DNA of 64,000 bases, taken from NCBI GenBank assembly GCA_029210725.1, contig JARGFM010000003.1:1-64000 (forward strand), written 5' to 3'. Made by a program: the position numbers and the translations under genes. This document shows positions 28,222 to 35,334 of this stretch, in pieces (the first letter of the stretch is position 1; every line of letters starts with the position of its first letter). Source of the stretch: Bacteroidales bacterium (GTDB taxonomy: Bacteria; Bacteroidota; Bacteroidia; Bacteroidales; GCA-2748055). The notes below the pieces were generated by a model that did not search any database, was not told the DNA's origin, and saw only the letters and a program-made list of their open reading frames with translations.

Positions 28222-28539
28222 ATGGAAGATAAAGCCAAAAAGAACCAGATCAACATTGAGTTGAAGGAGGATGTTGCCCAGGGCACTTACTCCAACCTGG
28301 CCATCATTACCCATTCTGCGTCCGAGTTTGTTCTGGACTTTGTGAGGGTGATGCCGGGGGTACCCAAGGCCGAGGTGAAGTCCAGGGTGATCCTGACCCC
28401 GGAACATGCCAAACGACTGCTCAAGGCCCTTCAGGACAATGTGGAGAAGTATGAGAAGGCCCATGGGAAGGTGAAGAACATCGAACCGGGCGGTCCCATT
28501 ATGCCGATGAATTTCGGGGGGCCGACCGGGCAGGCCTGA
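28222..28539 (+). CDS. DUF3467 family protein
   Basis: 105 residues, soluble. The family core is visible: INIELKEDVAQGTYSNLAII, HSASEFVLDFVRVMPGVPKA, then SRVILTPEHAKRLLKALQDN. The C-terminus is glycine/proline-rich. The function is not known. In Bacteroidota the gene is characteristically found directly behind rpoC, which suggests a role tied to RNA polymerase, but that is inference from position. A terminator follows 29 bases after its stop and ends the long transcription/translation operon. Confidence 0.9.
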   Translation: MEDKAKKNQINIELKEDVAQGTYSNLAIITHSASEFVLDFVRVMPGVPKAEVKSRVILTPEHAKRLLKALQDNVEKYEKAHGKVKNIEPGGPIMPMNFGGPTGQA

Positions 28540-28568
28540 TTTATCTGAATTAGCTATTGATTTCCAGA

Positions 28569-28596
28569 AGGCTGTTCCGGGAGGGATGGCCTTTTT
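28569..28596 (+). terminator. Intrinsic terminator ending the rpoBC-DUF3467 transcript
   Basis: AGGCTGTTCC (28569-28578) pairs with GGGATGGCCT (28583-28592) around a GGGA loop, using several G-T wobbles, followed by TTTTT. It lies back to back with the terminator of the minus-strand OsmC gene. Confidence 0.8.
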
Positions 28597-28600
28597 GTAT

Positions 28601-28630
28601 AAAAAAGCCACCTGGCTGAGGCACAGGTGG
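28601..28630 (-). terminator. Intrinsic terminator of the OsmC gene
   Basis: Read on the minus strand, CCACCTG pairs with CAGGTGG around a 9-base loop and is followed by GCTTTTTT. It lies 33 bases after the OsmC stop. Confidence 0.8.
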
Positions 28631-28662
28631 TCTTGATTATTCGGGTTTGAACAGGAAGCTGC

Positions 28663-29097
28663 TTATTCCTTGATGCGGATCTCGGAGGTGATTTCCATAA
28701 CCTTTCGGTAAACGACACTTACACCGCAGTACTTTTCCTCAGAAAGCCTGACTGCCTTTTCGATCTTATCCATGGGAAGATTATCTCCCTCTATCTCATA
28801 AATCACATGCATTTTATGGAAGTGCTTGGGGTGCTCATCTGTTAAATCACCTTCCACGATCACATTCAGGCTTTTCAGTTCCACCCTCATTTTTGCCAGG
28901 ATGGATATCACATCCATAGCGGTGCACCCCCCCAGAGCTGCCAGCATCAGTGGTTTGGGGCGCGGACCTTTGTCCTGCCCGCCTACTTCCACTTTGGCAT
29001 CAATCATTACTTTGTGTCCGTTGATCTCCGATTCAAAGGACATATTCTCGAGCCACTTTGTGCTAACAACTTCTTTTTCTTTCACTGCCATGTTCAA
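28663..29097 (-). CDS. OsmC/Ohr-family protein
   Basis: 144 residues, one domain of the OsmC/Ohr hydroperoxide-reductase superfamily. Visible elements are FESEINGHKVMIDAKVEVGG near 25, KPLMLAALGGCTAMDVISIL near 48 with the first conserved cysteine, and the second conserved cysteine in EEKYCGVSVVYRK near 120-130. In Ohr/OsmC these two cysteines reduce organic peroxides. It stands next to the thioredoxin/thioredoxin reductase pair on the same strand, 62 bases downstream of trxB, which fits a thiol/peroxide role. It has its own terminator. Confidence 0.9.
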   Translation of the reverse strand: MNMAVKEKEVVSTKWLENMSFESEINGHKVMIDAKVEVGGQDKGPRPKPLMLAALGGCTAMDVISILAKMRVELKSLNVIVEGDLTDEHPKHFHKMHVIYEIEGDNLPMDKIEKAVRLSEEKYCGVSVVYRKVMEITSEIRIKE

Positions 29098-29159
29098 TCT
29101 GTTTTTAAAATATTACCCTACCCGCTAATATAGGGTAAATTTGGGGTATATAAAGCTCT

Positions 29160-30116
29160 TTATATCTTCAGCTCCGAGAGAATTTCTTTCGATGACCTGA
29201 GATACTCCGCTGCACTTAGCGAAGCGATGGTTCCGTCGGCCACGGCCGTGGTGACCTGCCTGTATTTTTTCTGGATGCAATCGCCTGCGGCGAATACTCC
29301 GGGCAAACCGGTCTTCATTTCCTGTTCCACCAGGATCTCTTTTCGATCGTTCAGCGGGATGATCCCTTCCAGGTCGCTGGTATTGGGTATGTATCCGGCA
29401 AAAATAAAGACCCCGTCAATATTCATGGTGGAGGTTTTCCCCGTGGGCAGATGTTCCATACTTATCTCCTGCAGGACCCCGTTCCCCGAGAAGGAACGCA
29501 GTTCCGACTCCATCATGAATTCGATCTTAGGATTCGATTCAGCCTGTTCAACAGCATGCCTAAAAGCCTGGAAATGATCAAACTGATGCACGATGGTTAC
29601 TTTTTTGGCAAAAGTGGTAAGCGCAACAGCCTCTTCCAGCGCCGAGTTGCCTCCGCCAACGACGATCACTTCTTTTCCGGTGAAAAATTCTCCATCACAG
29701 GTGGCACAGTAGGAGATGCCGCTCCCCTTGAATTCCTCTTCACCGGGCAGGTGCAGGGGCCTTGGTCTGCCTCCGGGGGTCAGGATCACGCTTCGGGAAC
29801 GGAATTCCGTGCCGTTTTCCAGGACCAGGCGTTTGATATCGCCTTCCAGATCGTAGCTATGGATTTTCAGGTTGGATTTGATCTTGCATCCAAACTCTTT
29901 GGCCTGCTTCTTCATGGTAGAGGCGAGCAGGTAACCATTGGTTTTTTCAACCCCCGGGTAGTTGGCAATCTCATCAGTGAGCACCATCTGTCCGCCAATC
30001 GCGCCCTCGTTCAGGATCAGGGTGGAGAGACGGGCCCGTGAACTGTAAATGCCGGCGGTGAGGCCTGCAGCCCCACCACCGACTATAATCACATCAAAAA
30101 TCTCTTCCTCTCTCAT
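29160..30116 (-). CDS. trxB: Thioredoxin reductase (FAD/NADPH)
   Basis: 318 residues, low-molecular-weight bacterial TrxB. FAD motif GGGAAGLTAGIY near 13-24, NADPH motif VVGGGNSALEEAVAL near 152-166, redox cysteines C137 and C140 in YCATCDGEF, and the C-terminal FAD signature GVFAAGDCI near 280. It reduces thioredoxin with NADPH. Its start codon is 2 bases after the stop of an atypical thioredoxin gene, so the two are transcribed and probably translated together, which makes that protein its likely partner. Confidence 0.95.
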   Translation of the reverse strand: MREEEIFDVIIVGGGAAGLTAGIYSSRARLSTLILNEGAIGGQMVLTDEIANYPGVEKTNGYLLASTMKKQAKEFGCKIKSNLKIHSYDLEGDIKRLVLENGTEFRSRSVILTPGGRPRPLHLPGEEEFKGSGISYCATCDGEFFTGKEVIVVGGGNSALEEAVALTTFAKKVTIVHQFDHFQAFRHAVEQAESNPKIEFMMESELRSFSGNGVLQEISMEHLPTGKTSTMNIDGVFIFAGYIPNTSDLEGIIPLNDRKEILVEQEMKTGLPGVFAAGDCIQKKYRQVTTAVADGTIASLSAAEYLRSSKEILSELKI

Positions 30117-30118
30117 GC

Positions 30119-30487
30119 TTAAGCTTTTTCCACCGTTGAGGTGCTGAATTGTTCATCCAGGATGGCAGTCACCTGCTGCATGTTCTGGATGCTGCTGGTT
30201 GCTTTTGCTACTTTTCCGTTTTTATAATACATGGTAAAGGGAAGACCCATAAATCCGCGGCAGGCCTCGTCATTACGGATGATGCCTGCTTCGGGAGAAT
30301 CGAAGGCCATCACGGCGAACTTCACATCGCTACGCTCCTCCTCAAGTTCCTCCATCACATCATATACGGGGATACACATGGGACCCATGCGGCCGCAGCA
30401 AACCATCACATTCTCGTTCTCAGCTATCATCTTTTCCAGTTCTGCTGCAGTCTCTATCTCGTGTAAATTGGTGTGTAACATTTTCAT
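30119..30487 (-). CDS. Atypical thioredoxin-fold protein lacking the CGPC motif
   Basis: 122 residues with a thioredoxin-fold outline: an N-terminal helix, the active-site turn near 30-40, and the cis-proline strand GLPFTMYYKNGKV near 83-95, matching V-P-T-F-x-x-F-K-N-G-K of thioredoxins. The active-site turn reads VCCGRMGPMCIPVY. By direct alignment both catalytic cysteines of WCGPC are methionines (M34-G-P-M37), while cysteines occur just outside at 30, 31 and 38. It directly precedes trxB. It could use a rearranged pair such as C31/C38, or be a non-redox or metal-binding relative. The start ATG at 30487 is one codon before a second in-frame ATG. Confidence 0.8.
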   Translation of the reverse strand: MKMLHTNLHEIETAAELEKMIAENENVMVCCGRMGPMCIPVYDVMEELEEERSDVKFAVMAFDSPEAGIIRNDEACRGFMGLPFTMYYKNGKVAKATSSIQNMQQVTAILDEQFSTSTVEKA

Positions 30488-30583
30488 TTTTCCTGTTTTT
30501 TTTGATTAATTATTTATGTCGTTTCGACGGTGCAAAGATCCTGTTTTTGCCCGGAAGTCTCAGCATATTGGATACGGGGATTT

Positions 30584-30601
30584 GATAGCTTTTTTGCTAT
30601 T
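30584..30601. promoter_or_regulatory. Candidate operator between trx-trxB and the Crp-family gene
   Basis: ATAGC (30585-30589) and GCTAT (30596-30600) form a perfect inverted repeat separated by six T. It lies in the 166-base divergent spacer, just upstream of the -7 box of the Crp-family gene. This is the right size for a dimeric CRP-type operator, although the sequence is not the FNR or CRP consensus. Confidence 0.35.
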
Positions 30602-30611
30602 ATTTTTCAAC

Positions 30612-30619
30612 TATCTTTG
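30612..30619 (+). promoter_or_regulatory. Putative -7 box of the Crp/Fnr-family gene
   Basis: TATCTTTG fits TAnnTTTG, 34 bases before the ATG. TTTG copies upstream are at non-ideal spacing. Confidence 0.45.
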
Positions 30620-30653
30620 GATTGTTTTTTGAGAAAGGGGCAGAAACAGACAG

Positions 30654-31349
30654 ATGGCAGATCAGAATCATCACCGGAATGGTGGTAAACGGAAGAATGA
30701 ACCGGACTGTTTTCAGCTGATTTCCAGGGAAGATCTGGAGTCTCTCAGCGAAAACCGGACACAGATCACCTATCTGAAAGGGGAAACTGTATTTAAACAG
30801 GGGGCCTTTGCCCCGCATGTACTCTTTATCCAATCGGGATTAATCAGGGTCTACCTCCAGACCGGCCGGAACAGGGTACAGAACCTGTGGATCTCAAAAA
30901 GCGGTGACTTTCTGGCATTTTCCTCTCTGTTTGGAGAACGGACCTATACCTACTCGGCAGTAGCAATGAAAGACGCTGAATTGCTGATGATAGATAAAGA
31001 GAGCCTGAGGAAGCTCCTGCAAACCAATCCCGAATTCGGTTTTCGGATCACCTCCAAAAACTACCATTCGGAGAAACACCTGATGGAGCTGGTGGCAAGC
31101 CTTTCCTATAAACAGATGCGTGGAAAGCTGGCCACTGCGCTGCTCTACCTCAACTCGGAAAACTTCCTGGGGGAAGAGGTTTTTACTTACCTTTCAAGGC
31201 AGGATATTGCCGATTTTGCTTCTATTTCGGTGGAGAGTGTGATTAAGTTTCTGAAGGAGTTTGAAAAGGAGGGAATCCTGGTCCTCGAGAATAAGAACAT
31301 TCTCATCAGCGATCCGGAACGGCTGGGAGTAATCAGTGCTACCGCTTAG
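30654..31349 (+). CDS. Crp/Fnr-family transcription regulator
   Basis: 231 residues. The cyclic-nucleotide-binding-type beta-roll spans about 20-135 (LKGETVFKQGAFAPHVLFIQ, then SGLIRVYLQTGRNR). The C-terminal winged helix (about 165-230) has TYLSRQDIADFASISVESVI as the HTH and recognition helix. There is no N-terminal four-cysteine cluster of FNR, so it is not an oxygen-sensing Fe-S type. It is transcribed divergently from the thioredoxin/thioredoxin-reductase genes and so is a candidate regulator of them. The effector is unknown. Confidence 0.9.
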   Translation: MADQNHHRNGGKRKNEPDCFQLISREDLESLSENRTQITYLKGETVFKQGAFAPHVLFIQSGLIRVYLQTGRNRVQNLWISKSGDFLAFSSLFGERTYTYSAVAMKDAELLMIDKESLRKLLQTNPEFGFRITSKNYHSEKHLMELVASLSYKQMRGKLATALLYLNSENFLGEEVFTYLSRQDIADFASISVESVIKFLKEFEKEGILVLENKNILISDPERLGVISATA

Positions 31350-31417
31350 CAGGATCGTGGCCTTTTTGTATTGATTTTAGATAACCTTGTTTCTATGTGC
31401 CGTTTTTAGAATTCTTT

Positions 31418-31425
31418 TATATTTG
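31418..31425 (+). promoter_or_regulatory. Putative -7 box of the etf operon
   Basis: TATATTTG matches TAnnTTTG, 23 bases before the etfB ATG. The -33 element is weak (TATG at spacing 20). Confidence 0.5.
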
Positions 31426-31448
31426 TCAGGACTTAAAATCAGATTCAT

Positions 31449-32198
31449 ATGCGTATTCTCGTTTGTATAAGTAATGTACCGGATACCACCACCAAGGTGA
31501 AGTTTTCGACCGATCTCACCAGCTTTGATGACAGCGGGGTTCAGTGGATTATCAATCCCTGGGATGAACTGGCACTGACCAGGGCCATGGAGCTGAAGGA
31601 AGATGCCTCCAATCCGGTATCCGGAGTAAGTGTGGTAAGCGTTGGGTCCGCCCTGGTGGAACCCACCCTTCGAAAAACGCTGGCCATTGGAGCCGACGAC
31701 GCCATCCGCGTAGATGCAAATTCTTCTGATGCACATTATGTGGCAGCTCAACTGGCAGCAGTTGCGGCCAATGGCGATTATGGCGCGATCCTTTGCGGAA
31801 TCGAGTCCAGCGACTATAACGGCTCGGCCGTCGGAGGAATGATCTCGGAGATCCTGGGTATTCCTTCAGTTTCGGCCGTATCCGGACTGAAATTTGCAGG
31901 CGATAAGGTAGTCCTTTCCCGGGATATCGATGGAGGCAAAGAGGAGGTAAGTGTTCCTGCCCCCTTTGTGGCTGTTGTTCAGAAGGGCATTGCCAGGGAA
32001 CCACGGATCGCTGCCATGCGCGGGATCATGATGGCCAGGAAAAAGCCTTTACAGGTGGTCCCTGCAGTGGAGGCAGAAACATTTACTGCTTATAAGTCTT
32101 TTGCCATGCCGGAACCGAAAGCCCCCTGCAGGATGGTGGATGCGGATAATGTGAAAGAACTGGTCCATCTTCTTCAGAATGAGGCTAAAGTTCTTTGA
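31449..32198 (+). CDS. etfB: Electron transfer flavoprotein beta subunit
   Basis: 249 residues. The N-terminus MRILVCISNVPDTTTKVKF is typical of FixA/EtfB, followed by WIINPWDELALTRAMELKE near 37-55 and the ETF beta signature region ESSDYNGSAVGGMISEILGI near 119-138. With EtfA it forms the FAD-containing carrier that takes electrons from acyl-CoA dehydrogenase. It is first of a four-gene unit etfB-etfA-membrane Fe-S oxidoreductase-acyl-CoA dehydrogenase. Whether the AMP site is replaced by a second FAD, as in bifurcating ETFs, cannot be settled by eye. Confidence 0.95.
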   Translation: MRILVCISNVPDTTTKVKFSTDLTSFDDSGVQWIINPWDELALTRAMELKEDASNPVSGVSVVSVGSALVEPTLRKTLAIGADDAIRVDANSSDAHYVAAQLAAVAANGDYGAILCGIESSDYNGSAVGGMISEILGIPSVSAVSGLKFAGDKVVLSRDIDGGKEEVSVPAPFVAVVQKGIAREPRIAAMRGIMMARKKPLQVVPAVEAETFTAYKSFAMPEPKAPCRMVDADNVKELVHLLQNEAKVL

Positions 32199-32237
32199 TC
32201 CTTTATATTAACTTATTAACGCACTAAGCTAAATTAT

Positions 32238-33206
32238 ATGTCAGTATTAGTTTATACAGAAAACTGGGATGGAAAATTCAAGAAACTCTCTTATGAATTG
32301 GTATCCTATGCGAAAACTGTGGCCGCTTTGGCTGGGGGCGATGTAACTGCTCTCTCCATCGGATCCGTGGACCAGGATGAACTGTCGACCCTGGGCAACT
32401 ATGGGGCCTCCCTGGTATTGAGTGCGGATGCAGCTCCATCCGGACTCGATAACCAGGTCTACACCTCCATCATTGCTGCTGCCATGGAGAAGTGCGGAGC
32501 CAGGATACTGGTGCTTGCGCATAACAATACGGGCAAGGCTCTTGCGCCCCGTCTCTCTGTGAAGCTGAAGGCCGGACTGGCTGCAGCGGTGATTGCGGTA
32601 CCTGAGTCTGCCGGTCCCCTGGTAGTGAATAAAAAAGTATACAGCGGGAAAGCCTTTGCCAAGGTTGAGATCCTTACGGATAAGGCGATCCTGACCCTGT
32701 CTCAGAATTCTTTTGAGATTTGTGAAACAGGTGGGACTGCCACCGTGGAAGCCTTTGATCCGGATGTGGATGTGGCTGCCGCTGCTACTTCCATCCAGGA
32801 TGTACAGAAGCAGGAAGGGAAACTGTTGCTGAGCGATGCCGATGTGGTTATTTCAGGTGGCCGGGGGATGAAATCACCGGATAACTGGGCGCCCATTGAA
32901 GAACTGGCCACCCTGCTGGAAGGAGCCACTGCCTGCTCCCGTCCGGTCTCGGACGAGGGGTGGAGACCACATTCAGAGCATACCGGGCAGACCGGGAAAA
33001 TCATTGCCCCTAACCTCTACATGGCTTTTGGGATCTCCGGTGCCATTCAACATCTGGCTGGAGTCAGTTCTTCCAAATGCATTGTGGCGGTGAACACTGA
33101 CAAGGATGCCCCGATATTCGAGGCAGCCGATTACGGGATTGTCGGTGATGCCCTTAAAGTGCTTCCCGAACTGATCAGTGAGATCCGGGCTGCCAGGGCT
33201 CAGTAG
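32238..33206 (+). CDS. etfA: Electron transfer flavoprotein alpha subunit
   Basis: 322 residues, normal EtfA length. The N-terminal domain to about 190 is followed by the FAD-binding domain with VVISGGRGMKSPDNW near 200, SRPVSDEGWRPHSEHTGQTG near 233-252, and the ETF alpha signature LYMAFGISGAIQHLAGV near 258-275 followed by DKDAPIFEAADYGIVGD. It carries the redox-active FAD of the ETF dimer. It lies 39 bases behind etfB and 19 bases ahead of the membrane Fe-S protein. Confidence 0.96.
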   Translation: MSVLVYTENWDGKFKKLSYELVSYAKTVAALAGGDVTALSIGSVDQDELSTLGNYGASLVLSADAAPSGLDNQVYTSIIAAAMEKCGARILVLAHNNTGKALAPRLSVKLKAGLAAAVIAVPESAGPLVVNKKVYSGKAFAKVEILTDKAILTLSQNSFEICETGGTATVEAFDPDVDVAAAATSIQDVQKQEGKLLLSDADVVISGGRGMKSPDNWAPIEELATLLEGATACSRPVSDEGWRPHSEHTGQTGKIIAPNLYMAFGISGAIQHLAGVSSSKCIVAVNTDKDAPIFEAADYGIVGDALKVLPELISEIRAARAQ

Positions 33207-33225
33207 TTTACTTAATCCCTCTTCT

Positions 33226-35313
33226 ATGGACAAACAGCTTATCTTCCTGCTTGTACTGGTACTTACGCTGCTGGTTTTTGCTTTTACACTGCGCAGATAC
33301 ATCGCTTATTTCAGGCATACCCGGAAGGGCTTTCCGGTTAAGCAGCTCGGACGAAGGTTCGGGGTGATGATGGAGGTGGCCGTCGGCCAGACCAAAATTT
33401 TCCGCCGTCCGCTAATGGGTCTCTTGCATGCTCTGGTATTCTGGGGCTTCCTGGTCATCCTGATCGGGAGCATCGAGATGCTTATTGACGGCCTTGCCGG
33501 AACCGAACGGGTACTCTCCTTCCTGGGAGGCTTTTATAATTTTATCATGGCCTCTGGCGATATTTTTGCCCTGATCATTGCCCTGGCCATCCTGGTTTTT
33601 CTTTTCCGGCGCGTTTTTCTGCATGTGAAGCGATTCTCGGGAATTGAAATGAAGCATATCTCGCACCTGGATGCCAATGTGGCTCTGACCATGATCCTGC
33701 TACTGATGGTATCCCTGCTGGGTATGAATACCTTCTATATCCAGTCGGCCACCCATGCAGGTCACGAGGTGGCAGGATTATTTCCGGTAAGTAAGGTGCT
33801 GGCAGGATGGATCGACGCCGGGGATCAGAACGAATTCTGGCACCAGTTGAACTGGTGGGCCCATATCGGACTGATCTTTGTGTTTGCCAACTACCTTCCC
33901 TATTCCAAGCATTTTCACGTTTTTATGTCTGTTCCCAATGTTTTTCTGAGCAGGCTGGAACCCCTTGGAAAAGTGGATACCATGGAAAGCATTACCAGGG
34001 AGGTGAAGATCATGATGGATCCCGGCCAGGCCTTTGCTTCCCCCCCGGAGGGTGCCGAAGCTGAGGAAGAGGTTCCGGAGCGTTTCGGGATTCTGGATGT
34101 GGAGGACGTAAGCTGGAAAAATTACTTTGATTCCCTGGCCTGCACCGAATGCGGCCGGTGTACAGCGGTTTGTCCGGCCAATATCACCGGGAAAATGCTG
34201 TCGCCGCGGAAGATCATCATGGATGTCAGGGCCCGGATGAAAGAGAAAGGTCCGGGTCTGATCAGGAAGGGGAAAGAGTACTCTGACAACCGCACCCTGC
34301 TCAGGGATTATATTTCGGAAGAGGAACTCTGGGCCTGTACCTTGTGTAATGCCTGTGCCCAGGAGTGTCCCATTAATATCAATCATCCGTCCATCATTCT
34401 TGGAATGCGGCGTTACCTGGTTATGGAGGAGTCGGCCGCACCTGGCGAATTGAATGCCATCTTCTCCAATATTGAGAATAACGGTGCCCCCTGGCAGTTC
34501 TCCCCGGAGGATCGTGTGTTATGGGCCGAAGGAAAAGTGGAGGTGCCGCTGATGGCCGATTTGATGGCCAGGGGTGAACAGCCTGAATACCTGCTTTGGG
34601 TGGGCAGTGCCGGTGCCTTTGACGACCGTTACAAGCAGGTGAGTGTGGCCTTTGCCAGGATTCTGAACCACCTGGGAATCTCCTATGCCACTCTGGGGGC
34701 GGAAGAGTCCTCCAGTGGAGATGTGGCCCGACGGGCAGGGAATGAAATGCTTTTCCAGATGCAGGCTTTGATGAACATGGAGATCCTGAACGGATACGAG
34801 GTGAAGAAAATCATCACCTGCGATCCACATGCCTACAATACCCTGAAGAATGAGTATCCGGAACTGGGAGGGGAATATGAAGTTTTTCATCATTCCCAGT
34901 TCTTGCGTGACCTGATGAAGGATGGAAAATTATCTCTGAACGGAGGCTCGCTGGCCGGAAAGACGATAACCTATCACGACCCCTGTTATCTGGGGCGTGC
35001 CAACGGGGAGTACAGGGCTCCGCGTGAGCTGCTGGAGGCTCTGGGAACAACCGTGGAAATGAAGCGGAACAAGAGTTTTGCACTCTGCTGTGGTGCCGGT
35101 GGCGGACAGATGTTCAAGGAGGCTGAAAAAGGGCAGAAGGAAGTATTCATGGAGCGGACCGAAGATGCACTGGAGACCGGTGCCAATATCATCGCCACGG
35201 CTTGCCCTTATTGTATGGTGATGATGACCGACGGACTGAAGTATAAGAACAAAGAGGAAGAGATCAGTAATTATGACATTGCTGAGCTGGTAGCCCGGAA
35301 TCTTGGATTATAA
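33226..35313 (+). CDS. Membrane Fe-S oxidoreductase, probable ETF:menaquinone oxidoreductase
   Basis: 695 residues from ATG 33226; earlier codons overlap etfA and lack homology. The N-terminal third has about five or six membrane helices resembling the NarI/DsrM-type haem b subunit (for example GLLHALVFWGFLVILIGSIE). Next come two [4Fe-4S] motifs, CTECGRCTAVCP near 306 and CTLCNACAQECP near 376, then a CCG region. The second CCG unit is intact (HDPCYLGR, CCGAGGG); the first has lost its leading cysteine (WVGSAGAFDDR). Proteins of this layout next to etfBA are thought to pass electrons from ETF to menaquinone in anaerobes such as Syntrophomonas and Geobacter. That assignment is by homology and context. 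Confidence 0.85.
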   Translation: MDKQLIFLLVLVLTLLVFAFTLRRYIAYFRHTRKGFPVKQLGRRFGVMMEVAVGQTKIFRRPLMGLLHALVFWGFLVILIGSIEMLIDGLAGTERVLSFLGGFYNFIMASGDIFALIIALAILVFLFRRVFLHVKRFSGIEMKHISHLDANVALTMILLLMVSLLGMNTFYIQSATHAGHEVAGLFPVSKVLAGWIDAGDQNEFWHQLNWWAHIGLIFVFANYLPYSKHFHVFMSVPNVFLSRLEPLGKVDTMESITREVKIMMDPGQAFASPPEGAEAEEEVPERFGILDVEDVSWKNYFDSLACTECGRCTAVCPANITGKMLSPRKIIMDVRARMKEKGPGLIRKGKEYSDNRTLLRDYISEEELWACTLCNACAQECPININHPSIILGMRRYLVMEESAAPGELNAIFSNIENNGAPWQFSPEDRVLWAEGKVEVPLMADLMARGEQPEYLLWVGSAGAFDDRYKQVSVAFARILNHLGISYATLGAEESSSGDVARRAGNEMLFQMQALMNMEILNGYEVKKIITCDPHAYNTLKNEYPELGGEYEVFHHSQFLRDLMKDGKLSLNGGSLAGKTITYHDPCYLGRANGEYRAPRELLEALGTTVEMKRNKSFALCCGAGGGQMFKEAEKGQKEVFMERTEDALETGANIIATACPYCMVMMTDGLKYKNKEEEISNYDIAELVARNLGL

Positions 35314-35334
35314 TAACTATTAAGCAAATAACTA

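Noticed and set aside
30654-31349. FNR-type oxygen sensor
   Set aside because: The N-terminal cysteine cluster required for an Fe-S sensor is absent.
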